From: Cohnella panacarvi Gsoil 349 | GTDB taxonomy: Bacteria; Bacillota; Bacilli; Paenibacillales; Paenibacillaceae | Length of the DNA stretch: 64,000 nucleotides | NCBI RefSeq assembly: GCF_000515335.1 | Contig: NZ_KI911563.1 | Location: 139,735-203,734 of the forward strand | Direction of reading: 5' to 3' | Shown: positions 49,869-58,470 of the stretch, in pieces | How positions within the stretch are numbered: the stretch's first letter is position 1 | Layout of the letters: the number at the start of each line of letters is the position of its first letter | The notes under the pieces: generated by a model | What the model saw: the letters and a program-made list of their open reading frames with translations, nothing else | Databases searched by the model: none | Told to the model about the DNA's origin: nothing | Translations under genes and position numbers: made by a program

Positions 49869-50247
49869 CCGGATCACCGCTCACCAGTTTACGACGGGAC
49901 GAACCGGACCGCTTCAAAGCCATTCTAACATCATTCGCAATCCAGCCGGCGCTAACGGCAACGTCTCGTTCAAGGAATTGCTCGAGAGGCAACAGCTGAA
50001 GTTCAGTTCTCACGCGCAGCAGCGTCTGCAGCAGAGAGGAATCGAGCTTATGCCAGAGCAATTGAACAAAATCGCGAACGCAGTCGATCAAGCGGCAGCC
50101 AAAGGCGCGCGGGATTCGCTCGTTCTGTTCAAAGACATCGCGATGATCGTGAGCGTTCCGAACCGTACGGTCGTTACGGCCATGGACGGCAGCTCGATGC
50201 AAGAGCACGTGTTCACTCAGATCGACAGCGCGGTAGTCGTAAGCTAA
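49861..50247 (+). CDS. Conserved flagellar operon protein (TIGR02530-type)
   Basis: 128 residues from GTG 49861 (GGGGGTGG 6 bp upstream; ATG 49855 is the alternative and would abut that site). It overlaps the flgD end by 8 bp. Conserved segments are SFKELLERQQLKFSSHAQQR, LQQRGIELMPEQLNKIANAV and RDSLVLFKDIAMIVSVPNRT, VVTAMDG. This small family is found between flgD and the hook gene in many Gram-positive fla operons; its function is not established. Confidence 0.85.
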   Translation: MTDRITAHQFTTGRTGPLQSHSNIIRNPAGANGNVSFKELLERQQLKFSSHAQQRLQQRGIELMPEQLNKIANAVDQAAAKGARDSLVLFKDIAMIVSVPNRTVVTAMDGSSMQEHVFTQIDSAVVVS

Positions 50248-50340
50248 GCAAGCATCAGGGCCGGTCCTATCTGAAGGAAGCCCTTGGCCGCGGACCGATT
50301 GAAGCGGCCTCATCCAAACAATGCGGGAGGTAGGCATTAC

Positions 50341-51165
50341 ATGTTGCGTTCTATGTATTCCGGCGTATCCGGTATGCGCGGTTTCCAAGCGAAGCTTGAC
50401 GTCATCGGCAACAATATCGCCAACGTCAATACGACGGGTTTCAAGGCTGGACGCGTTATGTTCAAAGATATTCTCAGCCAGTCGATGTCCGGCATCACGG
50501 CTCCGGTCGAAGGCACGTCCGGCGGCGTTAACGCCAAGCAAGTCGGCCTCGGCGTCGCGATCGCTTCCATCGATACGATCCATACGCCGGGCAGCGCGAT
50601 GACGACGAACGTTCCGACCGATTTGCGTATCGACGGCGACGGATTTTTCGTTGTCACGCCAACGGGAGACGGCGACGGTCCGCAATACTTGACTCGCGCG
50701 GGCAACTTCACGATCGACGCGAGCCGCCAGCTCGTTAACGCCGACGGGATGTTTGTCCTAGGAGCGGACGGCGCTCCGATCATTCTCGACGAGACGGTAA
50801 CGGCGTTCTCGATCGGACAAGACGGCAGACTCACCACGGTTGACGAGACCGGACTAGCAACGCCAACGGACATACAGATCGGCGTCGTCAAAGTCGTTAA
50901 CCCGGGCGGTCTCGAGAAAGTCGGCGGCAACCTGTACATCGTAACGCCGAACGCGATGCCTGACGGAGAATTCGAGATCAGCACGGCGGCGAACGCGGAG
51001 CTCGGCACGGGCGCGATCATCTCCGGCCAGCTCGAGATGTCGAACGTCGACCTGACGAGCGAGTTCACCGAGATGATCGTTGCGCAACGCGGATTCCAAG
51101 CGAACTCTCGCATCATCACGACGTCCGACGAAGTACTGCAAGAAGTCGTTAACCTGAAACGCTAA
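50341..51165 (+). CDS. flgE: Flagellar hook protein (FlgE/FlgG family, short form)
   Basis: 274 residues from ATG 50341 (GGGAGGTAGG upstream; earlier in-frame start rejected). N-terminal rod/hook motif MLRSMYSGVSGMRGFQAKLD and VIGNNIANVNTTGFKAGRVM. The C-terminal helix is SNVDLTSEFTEMIVAQRGFQ, ANSRIITTSDEVLQEVVNLK. Its position after flgD matches the B. subtilis hook gene (formerly called flgG), which is also about 264 residues and lacks the large D2/D3 domains of enterobacterial FlgE. A rod FlgG assignment cannot be excluded by sequence alone. Confidence 0.9.
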   Translation: MLRSMYSGVSGMRGFQAKLDVIGNNIANVNTTGFKAGRVMFKDILSQSMSGITAPVEGTSGGVNAKQVGLGVAIASIDTIHTPGSAMTTNVPTDLRIDGDGFFVVTPTGDGDGPQYLTRAGNFTIDASRQLVNADGMFVLGADGAPIILDETVTAFSIGQDGRLTTVDETGLATPTDIQIGVVKVVNPGGLEKVGGNLYIVTPNAMPDGEFEISTAANAELGTGAIISGQLEMSNVDLTSEFTEMIVAQRGFQANSRIITTSDEVLQEVVNLKR

Positions 51166-51242
51166 TTGAGAGTCTGAATTTCTGAATTTCTGCCCCGGGA
51201 GAGCTTCTCGGCTCTCCCCAGGCAGCTTGGAGGCCCAATGTT

Positions 51243-51476
51243 ATGATTCTCGTAACGCGGCTTAACGGCACGAAACTCCACGTTAACGCGCTATTGATCG
51301 AAACCGTGGAAGAAATGCCCGACACGCTGATCACGCTTACTACAGGCAAGAAATACATTGTCACCGAAAATTCTTCGGACGTAATCCGGGCTATCCGGCA
51401 TTACTTACGCAGCATAGGCGTGTTAGCGGCGGTAACAAGCAAAGCGGACACGCAATCGGAGGGAGCTTCGTCATGA
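51243..51476 (+). CDS. swrD: FlbD/SwrD family flagellar protein
   Basis: 77 residues. Short family typified by IxVTRLNGxxxxxNxxLIExVE, here MILVTRLNGTKLHVNALLIE and TVEEMPDTLITLTTGKKYIV. SwrD raises flagellar motor power and swarming in B. subtilis. Weak ribosome-binding site (TTGGAGG). Its stop overlaps the fliL start (ATGA). Confidence 0.9.
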   Translation: MILVTRLNGTKLHVNALLIETVEEMPDTLITLTTGKKYIVTENSSDVIRAIRHYLRSIGVLAAVTSKADTQSEGASS

Positions 51477-51958
51477 AAAAACTGTTGCCTTGGCTCGTAT
51501 CGCTATTACTTGCGATCACACTTATCGCGATCGCCGGAATCTACTTCTGGTCAACCTTGGATAAGGACGATAAGAATGCCGATCCTGACCAAAAGGCGAA
51601 GGAAAGCGTCGAGCAAGTACAAGCCGAACCGCCGATGTCTGCGGATGAAATGCTTAAGGTTACTTCCGAATTAACCGATATTAAGACGAATTTGTCGGAC
51701 TTGGATCACGTAGCAATGCTCGACCTTGCTTTCACTCTGGATACCCCGGACGCGAAGGAAGAGTTCGATAAAATCAAGACGATCAAGATCCAGCCCATCG
51801 TCATTCGTGCCCTGAGCGCCATGTCCCCGGACGAAATCATCGACGCGAAAGGCAAAGACCAATTGACAGCCAGCCTGATCAATTCGATTAACGCCGTCCT
51901 ATCGGAAGGCAAGTTAACGAAGGTGGATATTACGAATTTCATGATCGCGCTGATCTAA
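51473..51958 (+). CDS. fliL: Flagellar basal body-associated protein FliL
   Basis: 161 residues. Single N-terminal membrane segment LLPWLVSLLLAITLIAIAGI (~3-22), then a periplasmic stomatin-like domain (DLDHVAMLDLAFTLDTPDAK, KIQPIVIRALSAMSPDEI). FliL supports stator function. The conserved C-terminal half (KLTKVDITNFMIAL) is complete. Confidence 0.93.
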   Translation: MKKLLPWLVSLLLAITLIAIAGIYFWSTLDKDDKNADPDQKAKESVEQVQAEPPMSADEMLKVTSELTDIKTNLSDLDHVAMLDLAFTLDTPDAKEEFDKIKTIKIQPIVIRALSAMSPDEIIDAKGKDQLTASLINSINAVLSEGKLTKVDITNFMIALI

Positions 51959-51996
51959 TAGGATATTTCAGTCATCGATAGAAAGGGGTGAGAGTT

Positions 51997-52998
51997 GTGG
52001 TTGACGTTCTGTCACAAAATGAGATAGACGCGCTATTAGCGGCGCTATCCTCAGGCGAAATGGATGCGGAAGAGCTTAAAAAGGAAGAAACGCAGAAGAA
52101 GGTTCGCGTGTACGACTTCAAACGCGCGATGCGCTTCTCCAAGGATCACCTTCGCAGCTTAACGAGAATCCACGAAAATTTCGCGCGTTTCTTGACGACG
52201 TATTTTTCAGCCCAGCTGCGGACATTCGTTCAGATCAGCGTAGTACAGGTCGAACAGCTTCCTTACGATGAATTCATCCGCTCCATCCCGAAGATGACCG
52301 TGCTTAATATTTTCGAGGCGGAACCTTTGGAAGGGCGCATGGTACTCGAGGTTCACCCGAACGTCGCTTTCGCGATGCTCGATCGATTGCTCGGCGGTGC
52401 CGGTTCGGCGCCTTCGAAGATCGGCAGCTTGACGGAGATCGAGACGATCATCATGGAAAAAATATTCAGCCGGGCTTTCGAAAGCTTGCAGGAGGCGTGG
52501 CGAACGATCATCGATTTGCAACCTCGGATGGAAGCGCTCGAGACGAATCCGCAGTTCATGCAAATCGTGTCTCCGAACGAGACGATCGCCCTCATCTCGC
52601 TCAGTACGAAGATCGGCGATACGACGGGGATGATCAACCTGTGTATTCCCCATATCGTCATCGAACCGATCATGTCCAGGTTGTCCGTGCACCATTGGTT
52701 CGTCAACCAGAAGAAGACGCGCGCGCCGGAAGAGCAAGAATTGCTCGAACAACGGGTCAGCAAAGCCAAGCTTCCGATTATCGCGGAACTCGGCACTTCG
52801 CGGATATCCGTCAGAGAGTTTCTGAGTCTCTCCGTCGGAGATGTCATTGCGCTTCATAAACCGACCGGCGAAGGCCTCGAAGTAAAGGTCGGAGACAAGG
52901 TTAAATTTATTGCCAGCCCAGGTACCGTGCGCGATAAGATGGCGATTCAAGTAGAAGAGATCGTCAGCGAAGGAGTGGAAGAGATCAATGACGAGTAA
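51997..52998 (+). CDS. fliM: Flagellar motor switch protein FliM
   Basis: 333 residues from GTG 51997, 5-7 bp after AAAGGGGTGAG; GTG 51988 overlaps that site. The N-terminal CheY-P-binding peptide is VLSQNEIDALLAAL. The middle CheC-like domain has LRSLTRIHENFARFLTTYFS and VLEVHPNVAFAMLDRLLGG. The C-terminal SPOA domain is ~250-330 (ELGTSRISVREFLSLSVGDV). It overlaps fliY by 11 bp. Confidence 0.97.
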   Translation: MVDVLSQNEIDALLAALSSGEMDAEELKKEETQKKVRVYDFKRAMRFSKDHLRSLTRIHENFARFLTTYFSAQLRTFVQISVVQVEQLPYDEFIRSIPKMTVLNIFEAEPLEGRMVLEVHPNVAFAMLDRLLGGAGSAPSKIGSLTEIETIIMEKIFSRAFESLQEAWRTIIDLQPRMEALETNPQFMQIVSPNETIALISLSTKIGDTTGMINLCIPHIVIEPIMSRLSVHHWFVNQKKTRAPEEQELLEQRVSKAKLPIIAELGTSRISVREFLSLSVGDVIALHKPTGEGLEVKVGDKVKFIASPGTVRDKMAIQVEEIVSEGVEEINDE

Positions 52999-54241
52999 AG
53001 ATTATTTGTCGCAAGAGGAGATCGACGCGCTATTGCGCCAATCTTCCGGCGGAGGAGACGAAGGTTCGTCTTTCGAGGAAAGTTCCGGATCGGGCTTGAT
53101 GACGATCGACGACTACTTGTCGCCGCTCGAGCAAGACGCGCTTGGCGAAATCGGCAATATTACGTTCGGCAGCGCGGCGACAGCCCTTTCCACGCTGCTT
53201 GGCCGGAAGGTCGATATTACGACGCCTACCGTGTCCGCGATCGCCAAAGAACAATTCGAAGAAGAGTTTCCCAAGCCTCATGTAGCCGTTCACGTGAGAT
53301 ATGTCGACGGTTTCGAGGGCATCAATTCGCTAGTCATTAAATCTCACGACGCGCAAGTGATCGCGGATTTGATGTTAGGCGGGGACGGCAACGTCACTTC
53401 GGAAGAGCTGAACGAAATTCACATTAGCGCCGTGCAGGAAGCGATGAACCAGATGATGGGTTCGTCCGCGACTTCCATGTCCACGATCTTTAACCGGCTC
53501 GTGAATATCTCTCCTCCGGGTATCGATATCCTCGATGTGCGCAACAACTCCGGTGTCAGCAGCCTGCCTACCGAAGAAGTGTACGTCAAAATTTCGTTCC
53601 GATTGAAAATCGGCGATTTGATCGATTCTTCCATTATGCAGTTGCTTGCGGTACCTTTCGCGAAGGAGCTTGTTCGTTCCCTGATGGGAGACAGCGAGCC
53701 AGCGCCGGCGGCTGCGCCAGCGCAGCCAGCGGTCACGCACGCGCCGCCGCCGGCACAGCCTGCATACGTCGCGCCGGAACCGCCGCAGCCAGCTCCGGCG
53801 TACGCCCAATCGCCGCCTCCGGTGCACCAAGCGCCTCCGATGTACCAGGAACCGCCGGCAGCCTACATGCCGCCGCAACCTGCTTCCCCGCAGACGTTCG
53901 GCACTTCGGCGAATCGGAACGTCAACGTGAACCCTGTGCAATTCGCCAGCTTCCAAGGCGGCGGATACGCGCAGACCGACGAAACGAATCTCAATCTGCT
54001 GCTCGATATTCCTCTTAAAGTGACGGTCGAGCTAGGCCGTACGAAAAAGCAGATCAAGGAGATTTTGGAGCTGTCCCAAGGATCGATTATCGAACTGGAC
54101 AAGCTGGCGGGCGAACCTGTAGACATCTTAGTGAACAACAAATTGATCGCCAAAGGCGAGGTTGTCGTCATTGACGAAAACTTCGGCGTTCGGGTAACCG
54201 ACATCGTCAGCCAATGGGATCGCGTCCAAAAAATCCAATAA
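52988..54241 (+). CDS. fliY: Flagellar motor switch phosphatase FliY (FliN-type)
   Basis: 417 residues. A C-ring protein that also dephosphorylates CheY-P. The N-terminus YLSQEEIDALLRQ mimics the FliM CheY-binding peptide. Both phosphatase motifs (D/S)-x3-E-x2-N-x22-P are intact: DALGEIGN...TTP and SAVQEAMN...SPP. Residues ~240-300 are a Pro/Ala/Gln linker. The C-terminal FliN SPOA domain starts LNLLLDIPLKVTVELGRTKK and includes QGSIIELDKLAGEPVDILVN. Confidence 0.97.
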   Translation: MTSKDYLSQEEIDALLRQSSGGGDEGSSFEESSGSGLMTIDDYLSPLEQDALGEIGNITFGSAATALSTLLGRKVDITTPTVSAIAKEQFEEEFPKPHVAVHVRYVDGFEGINSLVIKSHDAQVIADLMLGGDGNVTSEELNEIHISAVQEAMNQMMGSSATSMSTIFNRLVNISPPGIDILDVRNNSGVSSLPTEEVYVKISFRLKIGDLIDSSIMQLLAVPFAKELVRSLMGDSEPAPAAAPAQPAVTHAPPPAQPAYVAPEPPQPAPAYAQSPPPVHQAPPMYQEPPAAYMPPQPASPQTFGTSANRNVNVNPVQFASFQGGGYAQTDETNLNLLLDIPLKVTVELGRTKKQIKEILELSQGSIIELDKLAGEPVDILVNNKLIAKGEVVVIDENFGVRVTDIVSQWDRVQKIQ

Positions 54242-54262
54242 GCACACCGGGAGGAAAAAGAA

Positions 54263-54625
54263 ATGGCAAACCGCATTCTTATCGTAGACGACGCAGCATT
54301 CATGCGCATGATGATTCGCGACATTTTGACGAAGAATGGTTACGAGGTAGTTGGGGAAGCACAAGACGGATCGCAAGCGGTCGAAAAGTATAAAGAGCTT
54401 CATCCCGATCTCGTGACGATGGACATCACGATGCCGGAGATGGACGGCATCGCGGCGTTGAAAGAAATCCGCAAAATGGATTCCAACGCCAAAATCATCA
54501 TGTGTTCCGCAATGGGTCAACAAGCGATGGTTATCGATGCGATTCAAGCAGGCGCGAAAGATTTCATCGTTAAGCCTTTCCAAGCCGATCGCGTTATCGA
54601 GGCCATCAAGAAAACTTTGAGCTAA
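54263..54625 (+). CDS. cheY: Chemotaxis response regulator CheY
   Basis: 120 residues, a single receiver domain. Acidic pocket VDDAAFMRMM, phospho-acceptor Asp in VTMDITMPEMDG, Ser/Thr in MCSAMGQQAM and Lys in FIVKPFQADRV. Phosphorylated CheY binds FliM and FliY. CGGGAGGAAAAAG precedes the start. Confidence 0.97.
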   Translation: MANRILIVDDAAFMRMMIRDILTKNGYEVVGEAQDGSQAVEKYKELHPDLVTMDITMPEMDGIAALKEIRKMDSNAKIIMCSAMGQQAMVIDAIQAGAKDFIVKPFQADRVIEAIKKTLS

Positions 54626-54645
54626 GTCAGGAGCGTTGAGTATCG

Positions 54646-55179
54646 ATGCGAGGATTTCGTCTGTCGGAAGATACCCTGAAGGCGGGCTCATCATGGGATT
54701 TGATCTGGGTACTGTTCGTCCTGGGCATCATCGTCGGGCTGATCGTTCTCTCGCTAAGATTTCTCGGGAAGCGAAATCGCGGGTGGTGGATGAACCGCTC
54801 GCTCCGTTCGTTAGGGGGTCTGACGTTAGGCACGAACAAGTCGGTGCAGATCGTCGAATGGAACGGACGGATCTACGTGCTCGGCATCGGCGATGACGTC
54901 ACTTTGCTGGAGTCGATTACCGATACGGACATGGTGGCCGCATTGCTTGCGGACCACGATATGACCGAGCAAGCGAAAGCGTATCCGTTACCCCCATGGC
55001 TGCGCAAGTGGACCGGACGCAACAATACGCAAGGCGAACAAGATTCCGATTCGTCAGCTCCTGCCTCGAGTCCCTTCGAGAAAACGCTTGAGAACCGGCT
55101 CCGCGAGCTTACGGAGAGAAGGCAGCGCGTAGAGAAGCTGATGGAAGAACGCCGCGCCGAAGATCGGACGGATGAGTAA
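54646..55179 (+). CDS. fliO: Flagellar biosynthesis protein FliO/FliZ
   Basis: 177 residues. Short N-terminus, one membrane segment DLIWVLFVLGIIVGLIVLSL (~19-38), then a cytoplasmic domain with LRSLGGLTLGTNKSVQIVEW and GRIYVLGIGDDVTLLESI. The C-terminal tail is charged. FliO helps assemble the FliP ring. It lacks the N-terminal signal peptide seen in B. subtilis FliZ. Its stop shares one base with the fliP start. Confidence 0.88.
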   Translation: MRGFRLSEDTLKAGSSWDLIWVLFVLGIIVGLIVLSLRFLGKRNRGWWMNRSLRSLGGLTLGTNKSVQIVEWNGRIYVLGIGDDVTLLESITDTDMVAALLADHDMTEQAKAYPLPPWLRKWTGRNNTQGEQDSDSSAPASSPFEKTLENRLRELTERRQRVEKLMEERRAEDRTDE

Positions 55180-55931
55180 TGAATAAAAAACTGCTTTATA
55201 GCTTTAGTGCCATCATGACCGTCATGCTTGCCGCAAGCCATACGGCTTTCGCGGAGGGTAGCATCGGTATTGATGTGAATCTGGGTGACGGGAACGGGGA
55301 AGTAGGGGCATCGGCGATATCGCTGTTGCTGCTCATAACGGTACTGAGTCTGGCTCCGGCCATTCTCGTTCTAATGACCAGTTTCACCCGAATCGTTATC
55401 GTACTCGGCTTCGTGCGAACTTCGCTCGGAACGCAAATGATGCCTCCGAACCAGGTATTGATCGGTCTAGCTTTGTTCATGACGCTGTTCATTATGGCGC
55501 CGACGCTCTCTCAAGTGAACGAACAAGCGCTTCAGCCTTACTTGAAAGGCGAAATTACACAGACCGTCGCGCTGGAAAAAGCGGCCGACCCGATGAAAGC
55601 TTTCATGTACAAGCATACCCGTCCTAAAGACCTGTTGCTGTTCATGGATTACACGCAAGCGGAGAAGCCCGCAACTTATAAGGACATTCCGATTACGGTA
55701 CTCGTTCCGGCGTACGCGATCAGCGAGCTGAAGACGGCGTTCCAGATGGGATTCATGATCTTCGTCCCGTTCCTCATCATCGATATGGTGGTAGCCAGTA
55801 CGCTTATGGCGATGGGGATGATGATGCTTCCGCCCGTAATGATTTCCTTGCCATTCAAAATCTTGCTCTTCGTGCTCGTCGACGGTTGGTATTTGATCGT
55901 GAAGTCGCTGTTGGCCAGCTTTAGCGCATGA
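55179..55931 (+). CDS. fliP: Flagellar export gate protein FliP
   Basis: 250 residues. Cleavable signal peptide (KKLLYSFSAIMTVMLAASHT AFA), then export-gate membrane segments (AISLLLLITVLSLAPAILVL; MGFMIFVPFLIIDMVVASTL). Family motifs are MTSFTRIVIVLGFVRTSLGT, PPNQVLIGLALFMTLFIM and MMLPPVMISLPFKILLFVLV DGW. Confidence 0.97.
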   Translation: MNKKLLYSFSAIMTVMLAASHTAFAEGSIGIDVNLGDGNGEVGASAISLLLLITVLSLAPAILVLMTSFTRIVIVLGFVRTSLGTQMMPPNQVLIGLALFMTLFIMAPTLSQVNEQALQPYLKGEITQTVALEKAADPMKAFMYKHTRPKDLLLFMDYTQAEKPATYKDIPITVLVPAYAISELKTAFQMGFMIFVPFLIIDMVVASTLMAMGMMMLPPVMISLPFKILLFVLVDGWYLIVKSLLASFSA

Positions 55932-55962
55932 TAGGTAAAGAATCGTTAAGAGGAGGAGCGCG

Positions 55963-56232
55963 ATGAGCACCGAATTCGTGATCGGCCTTGCCGGCCAAGC
56001 GATGTATACCGTACTGAAAATAAGCGCGCCGATGCTCGGAATCGGCCTGATCGTCGGTCTGCTCGTCAGTATTTTTCAAGCGACGACGCATATCCAAGAG
56101 CAGACGCTTGCGTTCATACCCAAAATTATAGCCGTGTTCGTGGCGATTCTGGTTTTCGGTCCATGGATTCTTAATATCATGATCGATTTCACCAGCAATC
56201 TGCTAGGCAACTTGGCGAATTACATCGGGTGA
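55963..56232 (+). CDS. fliQ: Flagellar export gate protein FliQ
   Basis: 89 residues, two membrane helices (ISAPMLGIGLIVGLLVSIFQ; PKIIAVFVAILVFGPWILNI) joined by the conserved loop ATTHIQEQTLAFIPK. AAGAGGAGGAGC precedes the start. Confidence 0.97.
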   Translation: MSTEFVIGLAGQAMYTVLKISAPMLGIGLIVGLLVSIFQATTHIQEQTLAFIPKIIAVFVAILVFGPWILNIMIDFTSNLLGNLANYIG

Positions 56233-56238
56233 TGCCGA

Positions 56239-57021
56239 ATGGATATTCTCATGCAGGCATTCCCTGCTTTTCTGCTCGTTCTTTGTCGAATTACTGCGTT
56301 TTTTGTTGTCGCGCCGATTTTCTCGTCCCGGACGTTTCCTAAGACGATCAAGATCGGACTCGCTTTCTTCGTTTCGATCATCGTGTTCTTGACGATCGGC
56401 TGGGATACGAACGTCGTGGCGAACGGCAACTACATCCTGGCGATCTTCCGCGAGATTTTCGCCGGGCTGATTATCGGTTACGTGTCTTATTTGTTCTTCA
56501 CGATCGTCCAAACTTCCGGCGCGCTGATGGACATACAGATGGGGTTCGGGATCGCCAACATCGTCGACCCGATCTCGGGCGTATCCGCTCCGATTCTCGG
56601 CAACTTCAAGTACATGCTCATGATGCTCGTCTTTCTATCGATCAACGGGCATCATTACTTGTTGAAGGCGATCATGAGCAGTTACGACTGGCTACCGCTC
56701 GATAACGATCTATTCAAGGTGTATTACGGCGGCAGCATTACGGAGTTTCTCACCCGGACGTTCGCGGACACGTTCCTGCTGGCTCTGCAAATTTCAGCGC
56801 CGATCGTCGTGACGATGTTCCTAACGGATCTGGGGCTCGCGCTGCTTACGAGAAGCGCCCCGCAATATAACGTGTTCGTCATCGGGGTTCCGATCAAAAT
56901 CCTCGTCGGATTGGCCATACTGATATTGCTTCTTCCGGGATTCGGCGTATTGTTCCAATTGTTGTTCGACGCTATGTTTAACGCATTAGAGAAGCTGTTC
57001 GTCATCATGCAATCGTCATAA
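56239..57021 (+). CDS. fliR: Flagellar export gate protein FliR
   Basis: 260 residues, about six membrane helices. Family pattern visible in AFPAFLLVLCRITAFFVVAP, EIFAGLIIGYVSYLFFTIVQ, QMGFGIANIVDPISGVSAPI and LGLALLTRSAPQYNVFVIGV. It starts 6 bp after fliQ. Confidence 0.97.
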   Translation: MDILMQAFPAFLLVLCRITAFFVVAPIFSSRTFPKTIKIGLAFFVSIIVFLTIGWDTNVVANGNYILAIFREIFAGLIIGYVSYLFFTIVQTSGALMDIQMGFGIANIVDPISGVSAPILGNFKYMLMMLVFLSINGHHYLLKAIMSSYDWLPLDNDLFKVYYGGSITEFLTRTFADTFLLALQISAPIVVTMFLTDLGLALLTRSAPQYNVFVIGVPIKILVGLAILILLLPGFGVLFQLLFDAMFNALEKLFVIMQSS

Positions 57022-57056
57022 AGGTACAAATCAAGCAAGGGCAAGGAGGGAACATC

Positions 57057-58151
57057 ATGCACCGTTATCGCCTAAGGATGAATTTGCAATTGTTCGCGGG
57101 CGAGAAGACGGAGAAGGCGACGCCGAAGAAAAGGTCAGACAGCCGTAAGAAAGGCCAAGTCGCCAAGAGCGCTGAAATTCCCGGTGCCTTGATCCTGCTT
57201 GGCGCTGTATGTTGTTTCGTGATGCTAGGCCCATACTTCAGCAAGCAGATTACGAGCATGTTCAGCGACATCTTTCAGCATCGTATGGACATGAACGTTA
57301 CGCAAGAGAACGTATTGAGCTTGATGACCTATTATTTAATCGAGATGGCCAAGTTTTTGGTACCGATTTTCTTCGTTGTCGTCGTCATTACTTTCGCGTC
57401 CTCTTACATTCAAATCGGATGGCTGCTCACGTTCGAATCGTTGAAACCGAAACTGAGCACTCTGAACCCGATCAGCGGAGCGAAAAATCTGTTCGGCATG
57501 CGAGCCGTCGTCGAGTTTCTCAAGAGCTCGCTTAAGCTGATCGTCATCTCGATCGTCGTATATACCGTCATTTGGTCGGAGAAACAGCGTTTTCTCGAAC
57601 TGGCCACGGTGCCCGTTCAAGAAATTTTCGCGTACGTCGCCAGCTTGACGCTTCGTCTCGGCATATTCGTGGCGGTACTGCTCATCTTACTCGCGATCGC
57701 GGACTATATGTACCAAAAATACGATTACGAGAAAAAGCTCAGAATGAGCAAGCAAGACATCAAGGACGAACATAAAAACGCGGAGGGCGACCCGCTGATC
57801 AAAGGAAAAATCAGAAGCCGGCAACGCCAGATGGCGCTCATGCGCATGATGCAGGAAGTGCCGAACGCCGACGTCATCATCACGAACCCGACCCACTTCG
57901 CGGTCGCGCTGCAATACGACGGCACGAAGATGGATGCGCCGAAGGTCATCGCCAAAGGGCAAGACTATCTCGCCCTGCGGATTCGGGAAATCGCCAAAGA
58001 ACATAACGTTATAACGATGGAAAACAAGCCGCTCGCCCGCGCGCTGTACGAACGGGCCGAAATCGGGGAATCCGTCCCCGCCGATCTGTTCCAAGCCGTA
58101 GCGGAAGTGCTGGCATACGTATATCGCCTCAAAGGCCGCAAGAAAGCGTAA
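57057..58151 (+). CDS. flhB: Flagellar export switch protein FlhB
   Basis: 364 residues from ATG 57057, 8 bp after AAGGAGGG; ATG 57078 is an alternative. N-terminal export motif NLQLFAGEKTEKATPKKRSD. Four membrane helices lie between ~30 and ~215. The cytoplasmic domain has the autocleavage site NPTH (Asn 277) in IITNPTHFAVALQYDG. Its cleaved tail is what the ylqH product in this window resembles. Followed by a 319-bp spacer before flhA. Confidence 0.97.
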   Translation: MHRYRLRMNLQLFAGEKTEKATPKKRSDSRKKGQVAKSAEIPGALILLGAVCCFVMLGPYFSKQITSMFSDIFQHRMDMNVTQENVLSLMTYYLIEMAKFLVPIFFVVVVITFASSYIQIGWLLTFESLKPKLSTLNPISGAKNLFGMRAVVEFLKSSLKLIVISIVVYTVIWSEKQRFLELATVPVQEIFAYVASLTLRLGIFVAVLLILLAIADYMYQKYDYEKKLRMSKQDIKDEHKNAEGDPLIKGKIRSRQRQMALMRMMQEVPNADVIITNPTHFAVALQYDGTKMDAPKVIAKGQDYLALRIREIAKEHNVITMENKPLARALYERAEIGESVPADLFQAVAEVLAYVYRLKGRKKA

Positions 58152-58269
58152 CAAACACAAAAGACGCATACATACAGCCTTCAAGCGCTAAGCGCAGAAG
58201 GCATCATTGGGTTTAAACGAAATTTGGCCGGCTCGCGAGGTTCTTTGGAAGTTACCCAGCATAGCTCCG

Positions 58270-58393
58270 GTGCAAAGGGAACGGGTTGCTACGGAGAGTC
58301 TACGTCCGCCTTTATAATCGAGTTGTAACCTTCAAATCATTCACAGCAACTCGATTATAACAGCGGCGGAGTAGCAACCCATTCCCGGCGCAC
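58270..58393. repeat. 124-bp nested dyad in the flhB-flhA spacer
   Basis: Outer arms GTGC / GCAC, GGGAA / TTCCC and GGGTTGCTAC (58283-58292) / GTAGCAACCC (58371-58380). Next come TCCGCC (58305-58310) / GGCGGA (58365-58370), and an inner perfect 14-bp pair TTATAATCGAGTTG (58312-58325) / CAACTCGATTATAA (58347-58360). An alternative hairpin CTCCG / CGGAG overlaps the left side. The rest of 58152-58469 holds the short dyad TGGGT / ACCCA (58208-58259) and the flhA ribosome-binding site. Confidence 0.9.
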
Positions 58394-58470
58394 ATTAAGG
58401 AGCGCACGAAAGGGTAGGGTTTCCAACGAGCTAACTTGCGAGAGGACAGTATTGAGGAGGTGGAGTCGGC

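Noticed and set aside
58200-58440. Cyclic-di-GMP or cobalamin riboswitch before flhA
   Set aside because: Short patches such as GGTGCAAAGGGAA look suggestive, but the conserved cores of these classes are not present in order.
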